Shown: positions 1 to 7,534, counted from the first letter of the stretch. The stretch: DNA of 11,287 bases from Xanthobacteraceae bacterium (GCA_030043175.1 JASHYD010000285.1:1-11287); one strand, 5' to 3'. Program-made: numbers and translations. The notes: generated from the sequence alone by a model not told the origin.

Positions 1-150
1 TTGGGCAACGGCAGCAAAGCCCCACTGATCAATTTTGACAATGCGGCCACCACTCCTGCTTTCACCCGGTGCTCGAAGAGGTAAATGCCCAACTTGAATT
101 CTACGGATCCGTCGGGCGTGGGTTCGGCTCCAATCAAAAATCTCCCCTTC
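1..150 (+). pseudogene. Class V aminotransferase (cysteine desulfurase-like), 5' fragment with frameshift
   Basis: The first frame reads LINFDNAATTPAF, the N-terminal signature of fold-type I PLP enzymes of aminotransferase class V (cysteine desulfurase/SufS-like: 'LDNAATTP'). At about 60-63 the reading must move one base: the original frame stops at a TAA (82-84), while the next frame continues HPVLEEVNAQLEFYGSVGRG and then FGSNQKS, exactly what follows in this family. Loss of one T from a T-run is the simplest cause. After about 150 no long family-like stretch remains; a weak 'RDARTVCAAF' near 260 might be the helix that normally follows. The PLP-lysine half is absent, so no active enzyme can be made. 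The gene may begin upstream of the window. Family assignment is fairly secure for this short stretch; its substrate cannot be told. Confidence 0.72.
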
Positions 151-602
151 CCAGTGGTTATCGACCCCGAGGCGCCCCCGATCCGGCCGCAGCGCCACGC
201 CCCTAACTCGATCACCACGGTCCGTCGCGAGCTGGCTGCCGCGATTGCAAACAGACTTCAGAGATGCCCGCACTGTGTGCGCCGCATTCGCAGCAGTCAG
301 AGATGGAATTTATAACTCAGTAGTATTAAGGGCCATGGGAGGAGGAATGCAGCAACGAAGCTTGCGTCGTAGTGCAGTGGTGCAGAAATAGAAGCAACTG
401 GAAACTTTCGCTATGCCAACATTGATCCTATTGGCTTTTCTTCGCCGAGTTGGGAAAGTCGGATGACACCGAAGCTGCGCATCAGACTGTAGAGGCCACG
501 CACCTGACAGGTTCTACTATGGGTCCGCGTGTGTCTGCCGACTGCGGTTTTTTGTCCGGTTTGGAGCCTACATGATGCCGTTTATTGGCCGGGCCGGCAG
601 CC
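151..602. other. Gene-free stretch, possible aminotransferase debris
   Basis: No convincing reading frame on either strand. The short frame at 85-315 is an out-of-phase reading of the aminotransferase remnant. Weak protein-like runs around 260-330 (plus strand) could be further decayed aminotransferase, but they are too short to support. No promoter, terminator or repeat was recognised. Confidence 0.4.
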
Positions 603-986
603 TCAACGCCGCTCCGCTTGCCAACTGCCTGAGCATCGATGTGCCGACAACAGCCCCTTCCAGACACCCGAACCGAAATTGCTTCGCAGTCGACCACTGC
701 CAAATGCATGTTCTGCGGCACGATACATGCTGACCCTGACATTGCCATCGCGGTCCACGTGTCCAATCATATCGTGGGCACCGTCTGCCGGGCCAATGAC
801 AGAACCATCGACGATGCTGATATCTTGGCGAAACGGCGGGCCGCATTGACCCGTTTCCGTGACAAACAGCACGTTCCACGTACCGTCGAAGATCGAATGC
901 GCCATTGCCGGTTCGTAGGCGCCAAGCGCAGTGGCGACAACCAGCAATAGGATCCCGGAATGTGTCTGTTTCATTACCTCCGTCAT
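603..986 (-). CDS. Small exported protein, FDGTW-type hypothetical
   Basis: A 127-residue protein. The start at 986 was chosen because GGGAGG stands at good spacing before this ATG; an in-frame ATG at 974 is an alternative, and the longer frame to 1058 would begin at the predicted transcription start. Residues 1-29 form a signal peptide: Lys6, a hydrophobic run GILLLVVATALGA, then a likely cleavage site after AMA. The mature part opens with FDGTWNVLFVTETGQCG and ends with CSGSWQAERR. This is a pattern I associate with many small secreted proteins of Rhizobiales, in which a beta-rich domain repeats G-x-V / S-G-x-G units. Cys48 and Cys118 could form a disulfide. The function is unknown. The gene is intact among broken neighbours. 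A sigma-54 promoter match lies about 80 bases upstream, which suggests control by an enhancer-binding activator. Confidence 0.75.
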   Translation of the reverse strand: MTEVMKQTHSGILLLVVATALGAYEPAMAHSIFDGTWNVLFVTETGQCGPPFRQDISIVDGSVIGPADGAHDMIGHVDRDGNVRVSMYRAAEHAFGSGRLRSNFGSGVWKGLLSAHRCSGSWQAERR

Positions 987-1067
987 GAAGTTCCTCCCAA
1001 ACTTGCTAGGTCTTTTGTTGGGTTTGAGCATCTCGCTAGCGCACACGGCGGAGATCATTCAGCCGAG

Positions 1068-1082
1068 GCAAGTGCTGTGCCA
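1068..1082 (-). promoter_or_regulatory. Sigma-54 (-24/-12) promoter upstream of the small exported protein
   Basis: The minus strand reads TGGCAC-AGCAC-TTGC. The -24 box TGGCAC and -12 box TTGC have the exact spacing of the RpoN consensus (TGGCAC-N5-TTGC), and a T precedes the -24 box as the consensus prefers. The predicted start near 1056 gives a leader of about 70 bases to the ATG at 986. No TGT-N10-ACA NifA site was found in the roughly 170 bases upstream, so the activator is unknown. Ten fixed bases at fixed spacing are unlikely by chance in a window this size, though not impossible. Confidence 0.55.
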
Positions 1083-1592
1083 ATCATACTTATACTTGTA
1101 GCCGACCGCAGTCTTCAAAGCGCCAACTTACGCCGATCTATGGCACAGTCGAGCGTGGGTCTTCCAGCCAATGTCTGCGGTGGATTCGATCGTGCCTTTT
1201 TAGGTGCCCCTCACGGCCCGTCGCACCGACGGGAGTGCTGGTGTTTGCTTCAGGGCTGCTGTGCATTCGCGTTGACTTCAAGGCAAGTGAGCCATCCGAC
1301 GTAGCACGGCGGCCCGGACATTTTTTGGCCGTTGCCGAACTCGCGCAGCTTCCCGGCATGCTACCGGGCGAAATTGACCCGGCACGCATCGAAGCCCCCC
1401 GTCGACATAGTCAAGGCGCCTTCAAGCTTGCGACACCGGTTGCAGCGGCCGACGTGTACATGCCAGGATTCGTACCGAAGTAAGCCTCATCGCCTTTCCG
1501 GTAATCCACAGTTTTCGCGGGGCACAGCTCAAAAGACGAGCTCTGCATTGCAGTGGCGGTTGGCCGGGGTCGGCGATCCCCTCAGGCGCCGA
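1083..1592. other. Gene-free stretch between exported protein and cupin
   Basis: Several open frames of 80-130 codons overlap here on both strands, but none has a clear ribosome binding site, family motif or consistent codon choice. A plus-strand run at 1235-1483 (FLAVAELAQLPGMLPGEID) and a minus-strand run near 1400-1450 look vaguely protein-like but match nothing I know. Debris of an older gene is possible. No terminator was recognised after the cupin gene. Confidence 0.4.
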
Positions 1593-1934
1593 CTACGGAG
1601 CCGGCGCATATTCTTCCCGAACCGGTGTGAAGACATCGAGGTTGAGTACAGGCTCGTCGCCGACCACCTCGCCCCAGTGCATCACGTCCGGCGGAATTTG
1701 CAGCAATCCGCCCGGGCCTAGCAGGACGGTCTCCTCACCGACGTGAAACCGGATGTGCCCCGCCAGGATATAGACGATCTGCTCGTAGGCGTGCTTATGC
1801 GGCTTCGGCTCGTGCTTCGGCATCAGCTTGTGCAGCGCCAAGGTGGCGCCGCTGCCGGAGAATGCCTTGCGCACGATGCCTTCGCGCACCGGCTCCCACG
1901 GGGCGCTTTCCCAATCGATCTTATGAAGCTCCAT
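1593..1934 (-). CDS. Cupin domain protein
   Basis: A 113-residue single-domain cupin. Motif 1 is PHKHAYEQIVYILAG (His46, His48 and Glu51 as metal ligands, Gly59); motif 2 is IPPDVMHWGEV (Pro81/82, His86 as fourth ligand). All expected metal ligands are present, so it can be an active metal-binding cupin. The ATG at 1934 was chosen because AGGAG precedes it at six bases; a longer frame from 1994 has a poorly spaced GGAGG and adds 20 residues with no cupin character. It lies directly downstream of the hydantoinase B remnant on the same strand, so the two were probably one transcript and a role in the same degradative pathway is plausible. Small cupins of this kind range from dioxygenases to isomerases, and the sequence does not decide between them. 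Confidence 0.85.
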   Translation of the reverse strand: MELHKIDWESAPWEPVREGIVRKAFSGSGATLALHKLMPKHEPKPHKHAYEQIVYILAGHIRFHVGEETVLLGPGGLLQIPPDVMHWGEVVGDEPVLNLDVFTPVREEYAPAP

Positions 1935-2001
1935 CGCGTCTCCTGCTACTTTTAATAGGGCGGCACGTGCCGGGGTTGTTGTTGACCTCGCCATTATTTC
2001 C

Positions 2002-3175
2002 CTATCCTCCCGGCTCGCACTGCGGGTAGGCGATTAGTTGATTCGGCGGTGTCCCGTAGCCGCCGCCTCCTGGCGTTTCGAACAACACAACGTCCGCCGG
2101 TTGCATGGTAAGCTTCTTGGCGTCTCGCACCGACTTGCCGTTGATATGAAATTTTCCAGGTGCGCCGGACGCGCCGCCACCAAGCCGTTCAGGTCCCTCC
2201 TCGACGCGGCTCGTCACGGTATTGAGCAGCCATTTGTCCCTGGTGTCGAGCCGGACCTGGATGATCTGACCGTCACCGCCGCGCACCGCGCCGTCGCCGC
2301 CGGAGTTCGGACGTAACTCCTTGCGATGGAAGATCACCGGCGTCACAGCCTCGATGATTTCCACCGGGACCGCTGCAATGCCGGATAACACGTGGCGCTC
2401 GGGCCAGCCTTGGTGGCCCGTGCATGCCGCCCGAATAACTGAACATCGACGATGTGAAGGGCCGCCCATCAACGCGCTTGCCTTGAATTTGCATTGTCCA
2501 CACCGCGCCAGAACCTTCGGCGAGCACGCGATCCGGCATGACATGATGGAGCGCCTTGAGAATCGGCATCGGCACATACATACCGACAACGTGGCGGGCC
2601 GCGACCGGCGCCGGATACGAGCAGTTGAGGATCGAACCTTCGGGCGCGTGGACCTTGATCGGTCTCAAGCTACCAGCGTTGTTGGGCGGCTCCGGATTAA
2701 GGCATGAGCGGATCGCGAACGTCGAGTAGGCGTGCGTGTAGTTGAGCACGACGTTGATGCCACTCCTGGTCTGCGGCGACGACCCGGTGAAATCGACCAA
2801 AATCTCGCCTGCGTCGGGATCGATGGTGACTGCGGCTTTCAACGCGACGATTTCGCCGCCCGGCACGTCGAACCGGCTCTGGCCGTGGAACGTGCCCCAT
2901 TTGAGCTTTCCGACTGCCGCACGTGTCGCAGCCTCTGAGCGCGTGATGATCTTGTCGGACAGCCCCTCGATGTCGATCAGGCGATAACGCTGGCACACCG
3001 CCATCAACCGTTCACTCGCGCTCTGACCGCTCGCGACCTGCGCCGCAAGATCGCCAAGTACGGCGTCAGGCGCTCGCACATTCTGCTTGATCAGCGCATG
3101 AAGCACGGGACACGGCTCGCCGGCATTGTAGAGTTTGAGCGGTGGGATCCAGGGGCCTTCTTCTGACGTGGTCAG
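2002..3175 (-). pseudogene. hyuB: Hydantoinase B / 5-oxoprolinase beta subunit (HyuB family), truncated and frameshifted
   Basis: HyuB-type proteins form, with HyuA, ATP-dependent hydantoinases/oxoprolinases or related acetone-carboxylase-like enzymes acting on cyclic amides. Here about 390 codons remain of the usual 520-590. The preserved part starts at EEGPWIPPLKLYNAGEP and runs through DAGEILVDFTGSSPQTRSGI and the GRPF segment to the C-terminal GDVVLFETPGGGGYG-like signature (here ADVVLFETPGGGGYGTP). An in-frame TGA at 3176-3178 and the absence of the N-terminal 120-130 residues show 5' loss. Two close frameshifts interrupt it. The frame reads FSYSGGMHG, then at about 2409-2420 moves to KAGPSATCYP, then at about 2378-2386 moves to GIAAVPVEIIEAV. 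Both small pieces match the family, so these are true indels and not a domain boundary. No hyuA is present. The enzyme is certainly inactive. Confidence 0.85.
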
Positions 3176-3286
3176 TCAGGGTGTTGGAATGCCATGGTCG
3201 CATGAGAACTCATTTTTACCGCGCTGCCGCGGCGGAACCTCGTCGCGGTGCTGTGATGACTGCGACTTCAATTTGTCCTCGACACC

Positions 3287-3913
3287 TCACAAGGATGCCC
3301 AATCCCGTGAAAGAATTTTGCCCACCACTGCGACGCCACCATGTCCATCGGGCTTGACGATCGCGGCATCGCCGAAGTTGATCTGGATGCCGAGCGCTGC
3401 CTTGATGTTTGGGAAGTGCGTGATCAGCACCGTATTGGCGCCGGCCTCCGGCGCCGTGGCGATCATCTCCTTCAGCTTCTCGACGCGTTGAGGCCACGGC
3501 CGCGGCACTGGTGCGCCGGCGACCGGAACAAAGGATTCGATCAGTAGCGCATCGGATGGCTCGACTCGACCGAACGCAAGCCGTCCGGTCTCGAGGGCGC
3601 GACAGAGACCGCTCCCCAGCACCTTACCGACTGGAATGCCGGCATTCCGGAACGCCGCCCCGATGGCGCGCGCCTGATTCTGGCCGACTTCCGTCAGCAT
3701 GGTTTGTCCGGAGCAATTGGCGAGATTGGTAGGCGACTCATCGCGCGGAAAAGACGGGCTTTCGTTGGTTCGTCCGTGGCGAATGACGATCACGAAGCCC
3801 CCCTGCTTCAGCTCATCAAATGTCACCCGCGCCGGCTGTTGCGCTACTGAGGGAGCCAGCTGCATGGCACTTCCAATCACGATCGCGAGGGCGAACACGA
3901 GGCGGTTTCTCAT
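3287..3913 (-). CDS. Exported histidine phosphatase family protein
   Basis: A 208-residue protein of the histidine phosphatase (phosphoglycerate mutase-like) superfamily. The N-terminus is a signal peptide (MRNRLVFALAIVIGSAMQLA, probable cleavage after SVA or VAQ), so it acts in the periplasm or outside. The catalytic motif is IRHGRTN with His46 as the phospho-acceptor. SGLCRALETGRLAFG supplies the conserved phosphate-binding arginine (Arg105), and ITHFPN gives the second histidine (His166). All the expected core residues are present and the frame is clean. The ATG at 3913 was preferred over an upstream GTG at 3919, because AAGGAGG sits seven bases before the ATG and would overlap the GTG. 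The natural substrate is unknown; periplasmic members often hydrolyse phosphate esters or sugar phosphates. It stands alone, convergent with nothing, 111 bases upstream of the hydantoinase fragment. Confidence 0.88.
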   Translation of the reverse strand: MRNRLVFALAIVIGSAMQLAPSVAQQPARVTFDELKQGGFVIVIRHGRTNESPSFPRDESPTNLANCSGQTMLTEVGQNQARAIGAAFRNAGIPVGKVLGSGLCRALETGRLAFGRVEPSDALLIESFVPVAGAPVPRPWPQRVEKLKEMIATAPEAGANTVLITHFPNIKAALGIQINFGDAAIVKPDGHGGVAVVGKILSRDWASL

Positions 3914-4211
3914 CGGCACTCCTCCTTCGGCGGAGCATCATAACGAACGAAATCAAATCGCGAAATCTTCGAATGGTCGCCGGCGTCGCCTTGTCACCCC
4001 AACCGACTTCTGATGCCGCCGACCTGGGGGCACTGCGGGTCGCCCCGACCCCACCAAGCCCGACCGAGGCCTCCTCGCCGAAGAGGCTTGGATTGCTGCC
4101 ACGCTGCTGCACGAGTTGGTTCAGAGGCTGCGTGTTGAGCCAACGCAAAGAGAGGGATTGGCCGTGCAAAGAACCACCGAGCGAACACAATGCGATTTTA
4201 CGGATTTCATC
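3914..4211. other. Gene-free stretch upstream of the histidine phosphatase
   Basis: This is probably the phosphatase promoter region. Overlapping open frames on both strands are rich in Arg, Ser and Pro and carry no motif. A GC-rich imperfect inverted repeat (AGGCCTCCTCGCCGAAGAGGCT at 4068-4089, arms CCTC/GAGG) could fold weakly. No convincing -35/-10 pair was identified. Confidence 0.35.
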
Positions 4212-4674
4212 TCAACGCAGACCCCTACCGCCGGCGTCGAAATCTTTCTGCGCGATCAGGTCGAAGGGTGCGCAGCCCCCCGGCTGATGAATCGTGATCT
4301 CCTTGCGATCGGATGGGCCATATCGTCCCTCCCTGACGACGCTTGTCGCAGCGACCGTCGCGCCGTCGCCCGGCCAATCCTCTCCCGCGAGCGCCATGAT
4401 CGAGGCCACCACCTCCGCCTCGTCCTCCTCACCTGCTACGTCGAAACAGTGGTCCTGGTAATGGATCGCATTGGCAAACGCTTGCTGTCCTGTCAGCGCG
4501 AGATCGCCCCAGGTCGGCGGCAAGGGCGGGTCAGGAGCGCGGATTCCGGGCCACTTCCAAGAATTCCCCATCCGGAAAAAGCGGCTTCAATCCATGTTTA
4601 CAAGCTGCCAAATCGCGGCCGTTATTTTCGGCATCATCGACAGACCGTTTGCGTAACATTGTCGCGAACCGCAT
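4212..4674 (-). pseudogene. Unrecognised protein gene, probably frameshifted
   Basis: Two overlapping minus-strand frames look like one gene. The first, from an ATG at 4674 (or 4659) to a TGA at 4531-4533, reads MLRKRSVDDAENNGRDLAAC and ends KPLFPDGEFLEVARNP. The second carries on from about 4540 as PPLPPTWGDLALTGQQAFAN, followed by HCFDVAGEEDEAEVVASIMA and LAGEDWP, and stops at 4212. Joined they give a protein of about 150 residues. The second part has a strong G/C preference at third codon positions and an acidic, helix-like composition, which supports real coding. No family is recognised and no ribosome binding site is clear. Alternatively the second part alone (119 residues from 4571) is a gene, but its in-frame upstream region closes at once and the first frame fits better as its missing N-terminus. 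Confidence 0.5.
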
Positions 4675-4970
4675 TCACCGCTGATTATCGATCGCCGCAC
4701 ACAGAACTCTACCTTCTCGTAGTCTGGGCAAACAGAAATGGCGTTCTCAATGCCGGTTATGGCCCCACGCTGACGAGTTGGGCGATACGATCGGTCGGCC
4801 AGCTATCTGGGGTACACAGGACGTGTTGCCACCGAAGCCGCAACGGCGCCCCGTAACCCCTTGCAGTCATGGCTGTCAGCCCCGCCCGTCTCGGAACGAC
4901 AGCGGCTGACATCATCCCGACCAATTTCTAACGCGTTACGTTGCGCTTCATGGAGGTAAGGAGCCGCTAT
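4675..4970. other. Gene-free stretch with palindrome before the 4971 gene
   Basis: No supported gene. A long plus-strand frame through this area (4116-4856) is an arginine-rich antisense reading without motifs. A perfect 10-base palindrome TAACGCGTTA lies at 4929-4938, about 30 bases before the start codon at 4971, where an operator might sit. Confidence 0.3.
4951..4963 (+). promoter_or_regulatory. Strong ribosome binding site
   Basis: TGGAGGTAAGGAG contains two overlapping Shine-Dalgarno cores (GGAGG, AAGGAG). The second is seven bases before the ATG at 4971. It fixes the start of a gene that is otherwise broken. Confidence 0.7.
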
Positions 4971-5402
4971 ATGCCGACCGATTGGAATCTCATCCGGGAG
5001 ATGATGGCCGCTGCTATTGACGCCTGCGAGCAGATCGAGGCCGCCGGATATACAGAACTGGATTCGCCCCTTGACGGTCGATGTTTCAGGTCAAAAGGTT
5101 AGCATTCATGAGTTATGGTAAGCGCGCGGACGCTTCCAGAAAATCGTCGTTACCGCATCATCCGTGACCGCCACGACAAGGGTATCGATCTGCCATACGT
5201 ACCCGAAACAGCCCGGTCATCATAAGAATGGCAGAGGCGTGCTCGGAGCTAAGTGGTGCGGGACAGGCCAATCCAGCGGAACAGGAAGCTCGCTCGGCAA
5301 TCCAATGGTATCGGGCACATGCGGTCCCCCGTGTGCATCAGGCCATCGCGATGGCACGCTCCGCGACGTGGGGAGCAGGTCGAGAACGGCGAATTCGAAT
5401 AG
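4971..5402 (+). pseudogene. Small conserved-type soluble protein, broken by three frame changes
   Basis: The frame opens at 4971 with MPTDWNLIREMMAAAIDACE behind a strong ribosome binding site, but closes after 43 codons. Successive frames continue one protein. Around 5065-5080 it moves to LTVDVSGQKVSIHEL. At about 5113 it moves back to MVSARTLPENRRYRIIRDRH and DKGIDLPYVPETAR. At about 5215 it moves to IIRMAEACSELSGAGQANPA and WYRAHAVPRVHQAIA. A last change near 5360 would give EQVENGEFE and a TAG at 5400-5402 as a natural end. Together these make about 140 residues of helical, charged sequence. Each piece has sound codon use and abuts the next, so this is one decayed gene. I associate this style with rhizobial hypothetical proteins but cannot name a function. 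Only the first 43 residues would be translated. Confidence 0.65.
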
Positions 5403-5720
5403 CGAACGGTCTGTCCGGAATCGGCCCACCTCTGCCGACTTGGCGGTACATCAAAGTCGTCGGCCATCTGAGGCGGACCTGCCGGCCGAACGACCACCAT
5501 AGGGTTTTTGACCGGAGCCGAACTCGATGTCTTACGCGCAGCCGACATTCAGCGGACCCGCGGAACGGGTTCGACTCGTAATGTCAACTCTATTTTTTAC
5601 ATTGATAACGACATCGTTATACAATTCTGCGCAGACCACGATTGGCGTTAAACGTGCGCCCGTTAAAGTGCTGCCGCCCTTCGCGCCTTCGAATCTGCCC
5701 CTACCGCCTAGCACACTAAG
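5403..5720. other. Gene-free stretch with AT-rich operator-like segment
   Basis: No supported gene. Short overlapping frames (5527-5724 plus, 5532-5714 minus) show no start signals or motifs. The AT-rich patch 5590-5625 contains the palindrome described separately, and CGTTAAA occurs twice as a direct repeat at about 5645-5667. The segment resembles an orphaned promoter region. Confidence 0.35.
5605..5620. repeat. Operator-like perfect palindrome
   Basis: ATAACGA-CA-TCGTTAT: two perfect 7-base arms around a 2-base centre, embedded in AT-rich DNA with TTG before and CAA after (one base off symmetry). Size and symmetry fit a dimeric repressor site such as those of the GntR or LacI families. 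No intact gene starts next to it, so it may be the relic of a lost transcription unit. Confidence 0.5.
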
Positions 5721-6076
5721 CTAAGTGGCGCCTCCGGAAAAATGGTTATCGCACCGTCGAGTTTGGCCACTCCGGTTCCTTTCCACCACCGCGTTGACCC
5801 ATCTCTGCACGTCAGGTTGTACCGTTGCCCTTATGTAATCGGTGGTGAACGCCCAGTTTGTGGTGCCCACCGATCCATCAGGAAACGAGGCGAGACCGCA
5901 ATAGCGGCCACAGACATTGTATGCGCATCAACGGCGCCGACGTCCTGGGCCTGGCCGGCACATAAGTGCGCGGCGGAATTTCAGCACTTCATCCGCTCTC
6001 GCGATGCTGATTGACCAATTGACCGTAGCAGCGCAAAGCGCAACGCAATAAAGCTCAAATTGCCCAGCTTCATCAT
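5721..6076 (-). pseudogene. Decayed small exported-protein gene
   Basis: A start at 6076 (ATGATG, preceded by GGAG) opens MMKLGNLSFIALRFALLRSI, a basic and hydrophobic leader like a signal peptide. Its own frame closes at 5981. A neighbouring frame carries ARADEVLKFRRALMCRP and is then open, apart from one TGA at 5928-5930, down to a TAG at 5721-5723. It reads GLASFPDGSVGTTNWAFTTD and YIRATVQPDVQRWVNAVVER. The last stretch has protein-like composition and ordinary codon use. The best reading is one exported protein of about 110-120 residues, killed by a frameshift in the leader region and a nonsense codon. The family is not recognised. Two unrelated fragments placed end to end cannot be excluded. 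Confidence 0.4.
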
Positions 6077-6655
6077 ATTCTCCAATAGGTGCAGGGACGG
6101 CTCGTCCGCACGTTGATTATGTGTGGCGCGCCGACCAATCAAAGTTGCGTGATGGTGAGACGGAAAGAATATGTGAGTGAATGCCGGCCGGTGGCAACCC
6201 TTGCTGCCAGCAGCCCGCTGACAAGTGCATACCTGCTCCCGGGGAAGGCGAATTTCTTGGCCCCTTAGCCACTGTGAGCTGCTCGATCGTGCCAGCACGC
6301 AGGTATTGAAGGGGTGCGGACTAATGCGGCTTTAGACGGTGGTTGATTGCCGGGCCGACTCCGCCAGCCGCGGCCGGCGTGGGCTTGCCGCGTGAGGCTC
6401 GCATAGCTTCGCGTGGTCCCCACCGGCGCACCCAAAGGCCCCGGGCCTCTCAGCCGGATTGAAGGTACTTACCTTGCGGCTGATACTTGCCGTATGGCCA
6501 AGAAACCTGAACCGCCGAAGTCGATCCAGCTGGATCCGTTACTGACGGTTTGCGTTTTCCATGTGGTGGATGTGGTGGCCCGATCTTGGCGGCGCGTGCG
6601 GAGCGTTAATCGATTTAGCCGCGGGTCGCGCGTCGCTTTGAAAGGAATAGCTCAG
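6077..6655. other. Gene-poor stretch, one possible truncated start
   Basis: Nothing firm. A plus-strand ATG at 6494 begins MAKKPEPPKSIQLD, the sort of opening seen in short rhizobial proteins, but the sequence after residue 14 (VCVFHVVDVVARSWRRVRSV) loses that character, so at most a 5' stub is present. GC-rich blocks at 6180-6280 can pair in several ways, but no known RNA family fits. Confidence 0.3.
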
Positions 6656-6928
6656 ATGATCAGATTCGTAATTGCGGTTGGGGTGGTGGTGCTGCTTGGC
6701 GATTCGGCGTTGGCGGATGATCGTTGCGAGCAGGTGAAGCAGGCGGTCGCGACCTACGGCTATGCGGCGGCGCGCAAGCACGCGCTCGAAAACTACGGCA
6801 TGGAAGCCGTCGCATTCGGTGACAAGTGCCTGCGCGAAAGTGGGGGCAGGCACCGGCTCGAAGCGGCAGAGCCGAAACTAGGAACGGGACGCGCCAACCC
6901 CAGATTGCAAAGTTTTCGGCGTCCATGA
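6656..6928 (+). CDS. Small periplasmic protein with aberrant C-terminal tail
   Basis: A 90-residue frame from the ATG at 6656, with AAAGGA upstream. MIRFVIAVGVVVLLGDSALA is a clear signal peptide with cleavage after ALA. The mature part DDRCEQVKQAVATYGYAAAR and KHALENYGMEAVAFGDKCL is a compact helical domain whose two cysteines (Cys24, Cys59) may pair. I know similar short exported proteins from Bradyrhizobiaceae, without a function. After about residue 69 (RHRLEAAE) the tail to the TGA at 6926-6928 is antisense to a transporter fragment (6867-6989). The original stop codon is therefore likely lost and about 20 foreign residues are appended. The domain itself looks complete, so the protein could still fold. 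A frame extending upstream to 6413 has no start signals and was not used. Confidence 0.65.
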   Translation: MIRFVIAVGVVVLLGDSALADDRCEQVKQAVATYGYAAARKHALENYGMEAVAFGDKCLRESGGRHRLEAAEPKLGTGRANPRLQSFRRP

Positions 6929-6989
6929 GCCCGCGGCATAGCATGATGACGGCTCGGGCAAGAACCAGCCCGTGCCCGCTTTGAGGCAT
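6867..6989 (-). pseudogene. MFS transporter fragment (metabolite:H+ symporter type)
   Basis: About 41 codons read MPQSGHGLVLARAVIMLCRG and then LMDAENFAIWGWRVPFLVSA. This matches the segment of MHS-family MFS symporters (KgtP/ShiA/ProP relatives) where a 'WPQSG..GL.LA' helix is followed by a short loop and the conserved 'WGWRVPFLLSA' motif. Both sides are missing. Downstream, similarity ends at the border with the small periplasmic gene near 6867; upstream, it ends just before 6989. Over 350 residues of a normal transporter are absent, so this is only a relic, left by a deletion or recombination. Confidence 0.62.
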
Positions 6990-7534
6990 TCGCGCGTCAG
7001 AAGATATCGACGGGTCGGAAAGCGTGGTACTCCCGTCACCGCACATTGGGTCTTCGGTTCGACGGTAGAGCCTGAGAAATGCATAGCCATTCCCGCTCGT
7101 GCCATGGCAGCAGACCGGGGTCTTTGGCGATCGGCCCGGCAACCCAGGTGAAGTTACCACCTTCGCGCAGCAGGTCCTTCCAGTTCAGGGTGGCGAACGG
7201 GGCATCCACAAACGCCGACAGCCTCCACAAACCGGAGTTCGCCGTCTTCGATGGTTCCAGGCCGCAACGAAGGGACATCGATGTAAAGTGACGACAGCTT
7301 TTTGTGATGGCCTTACGCATCGTAACGCCAACCCCTTGGTAGGAGCCGGATCTACTTCCGCTGGTCCATCTCGACAGCTCCATTTTTAGTTGTCGCGCCC
7401 TGGCCAGCGCGTGGCGCCCGCTCGGAAGATGAGCCCATGTCGCCGATGGCATCCCAGGGATTTCAGGAGACCGATTTTCAGAACTGGCAGGTAAAACCGT
7501 CGATCCCGGCCCGAGCAATACAATAAAGGGCGGT
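6990..7534 (-). other. Unrecognised protein-like debris
   Basis: Two minus-strand frames carry stretches with real-protein character. About 7205-7310 reads KKLSSLYIDVPSLRPGTIED and GELRFVEAVGV. About 7085-7205 reads APFATLNWKDLLREGGNFTW and VAGPIAKDPGLLPWHEREW. They would join by one frameshift near 7205-7225 into roughly 75 residues of one protein. I do not recognise the family, and no start codon with a ribosome binding site is visible. The remainder (7310-7534) shows nothing. It could be a further part of a lost gene on this strand. Confidence 0.35.

Noticed and set aside
1235..1483. Plus-strand frame of 82 codons
   Set aside because: Somewhat protein-like, but no start signal, family or neighbouring support.
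4116..4856. Long plus-strand frame of 246 codons
   Set aside because: Arginine-rich, no motif or ribosome binding site, and antisense to a frame with much better codon bias.
5560..5585. tRNA T-loop-like GGTTCGACT
   Set aside because: The flanking stem does not pair, and no acceptor or anticodon arm is found.
6130..6150. Possible nod-box end (ACCAATC)
   Set aside because: The rest of the nod-box consensus is missing upstream.
6180..6290. Cobalamin-riboswitch-like words (GGGGAAGGCG, GCCACTGTG)
   Set aside because: The elements are in the wrong order and the B12 box is absent.
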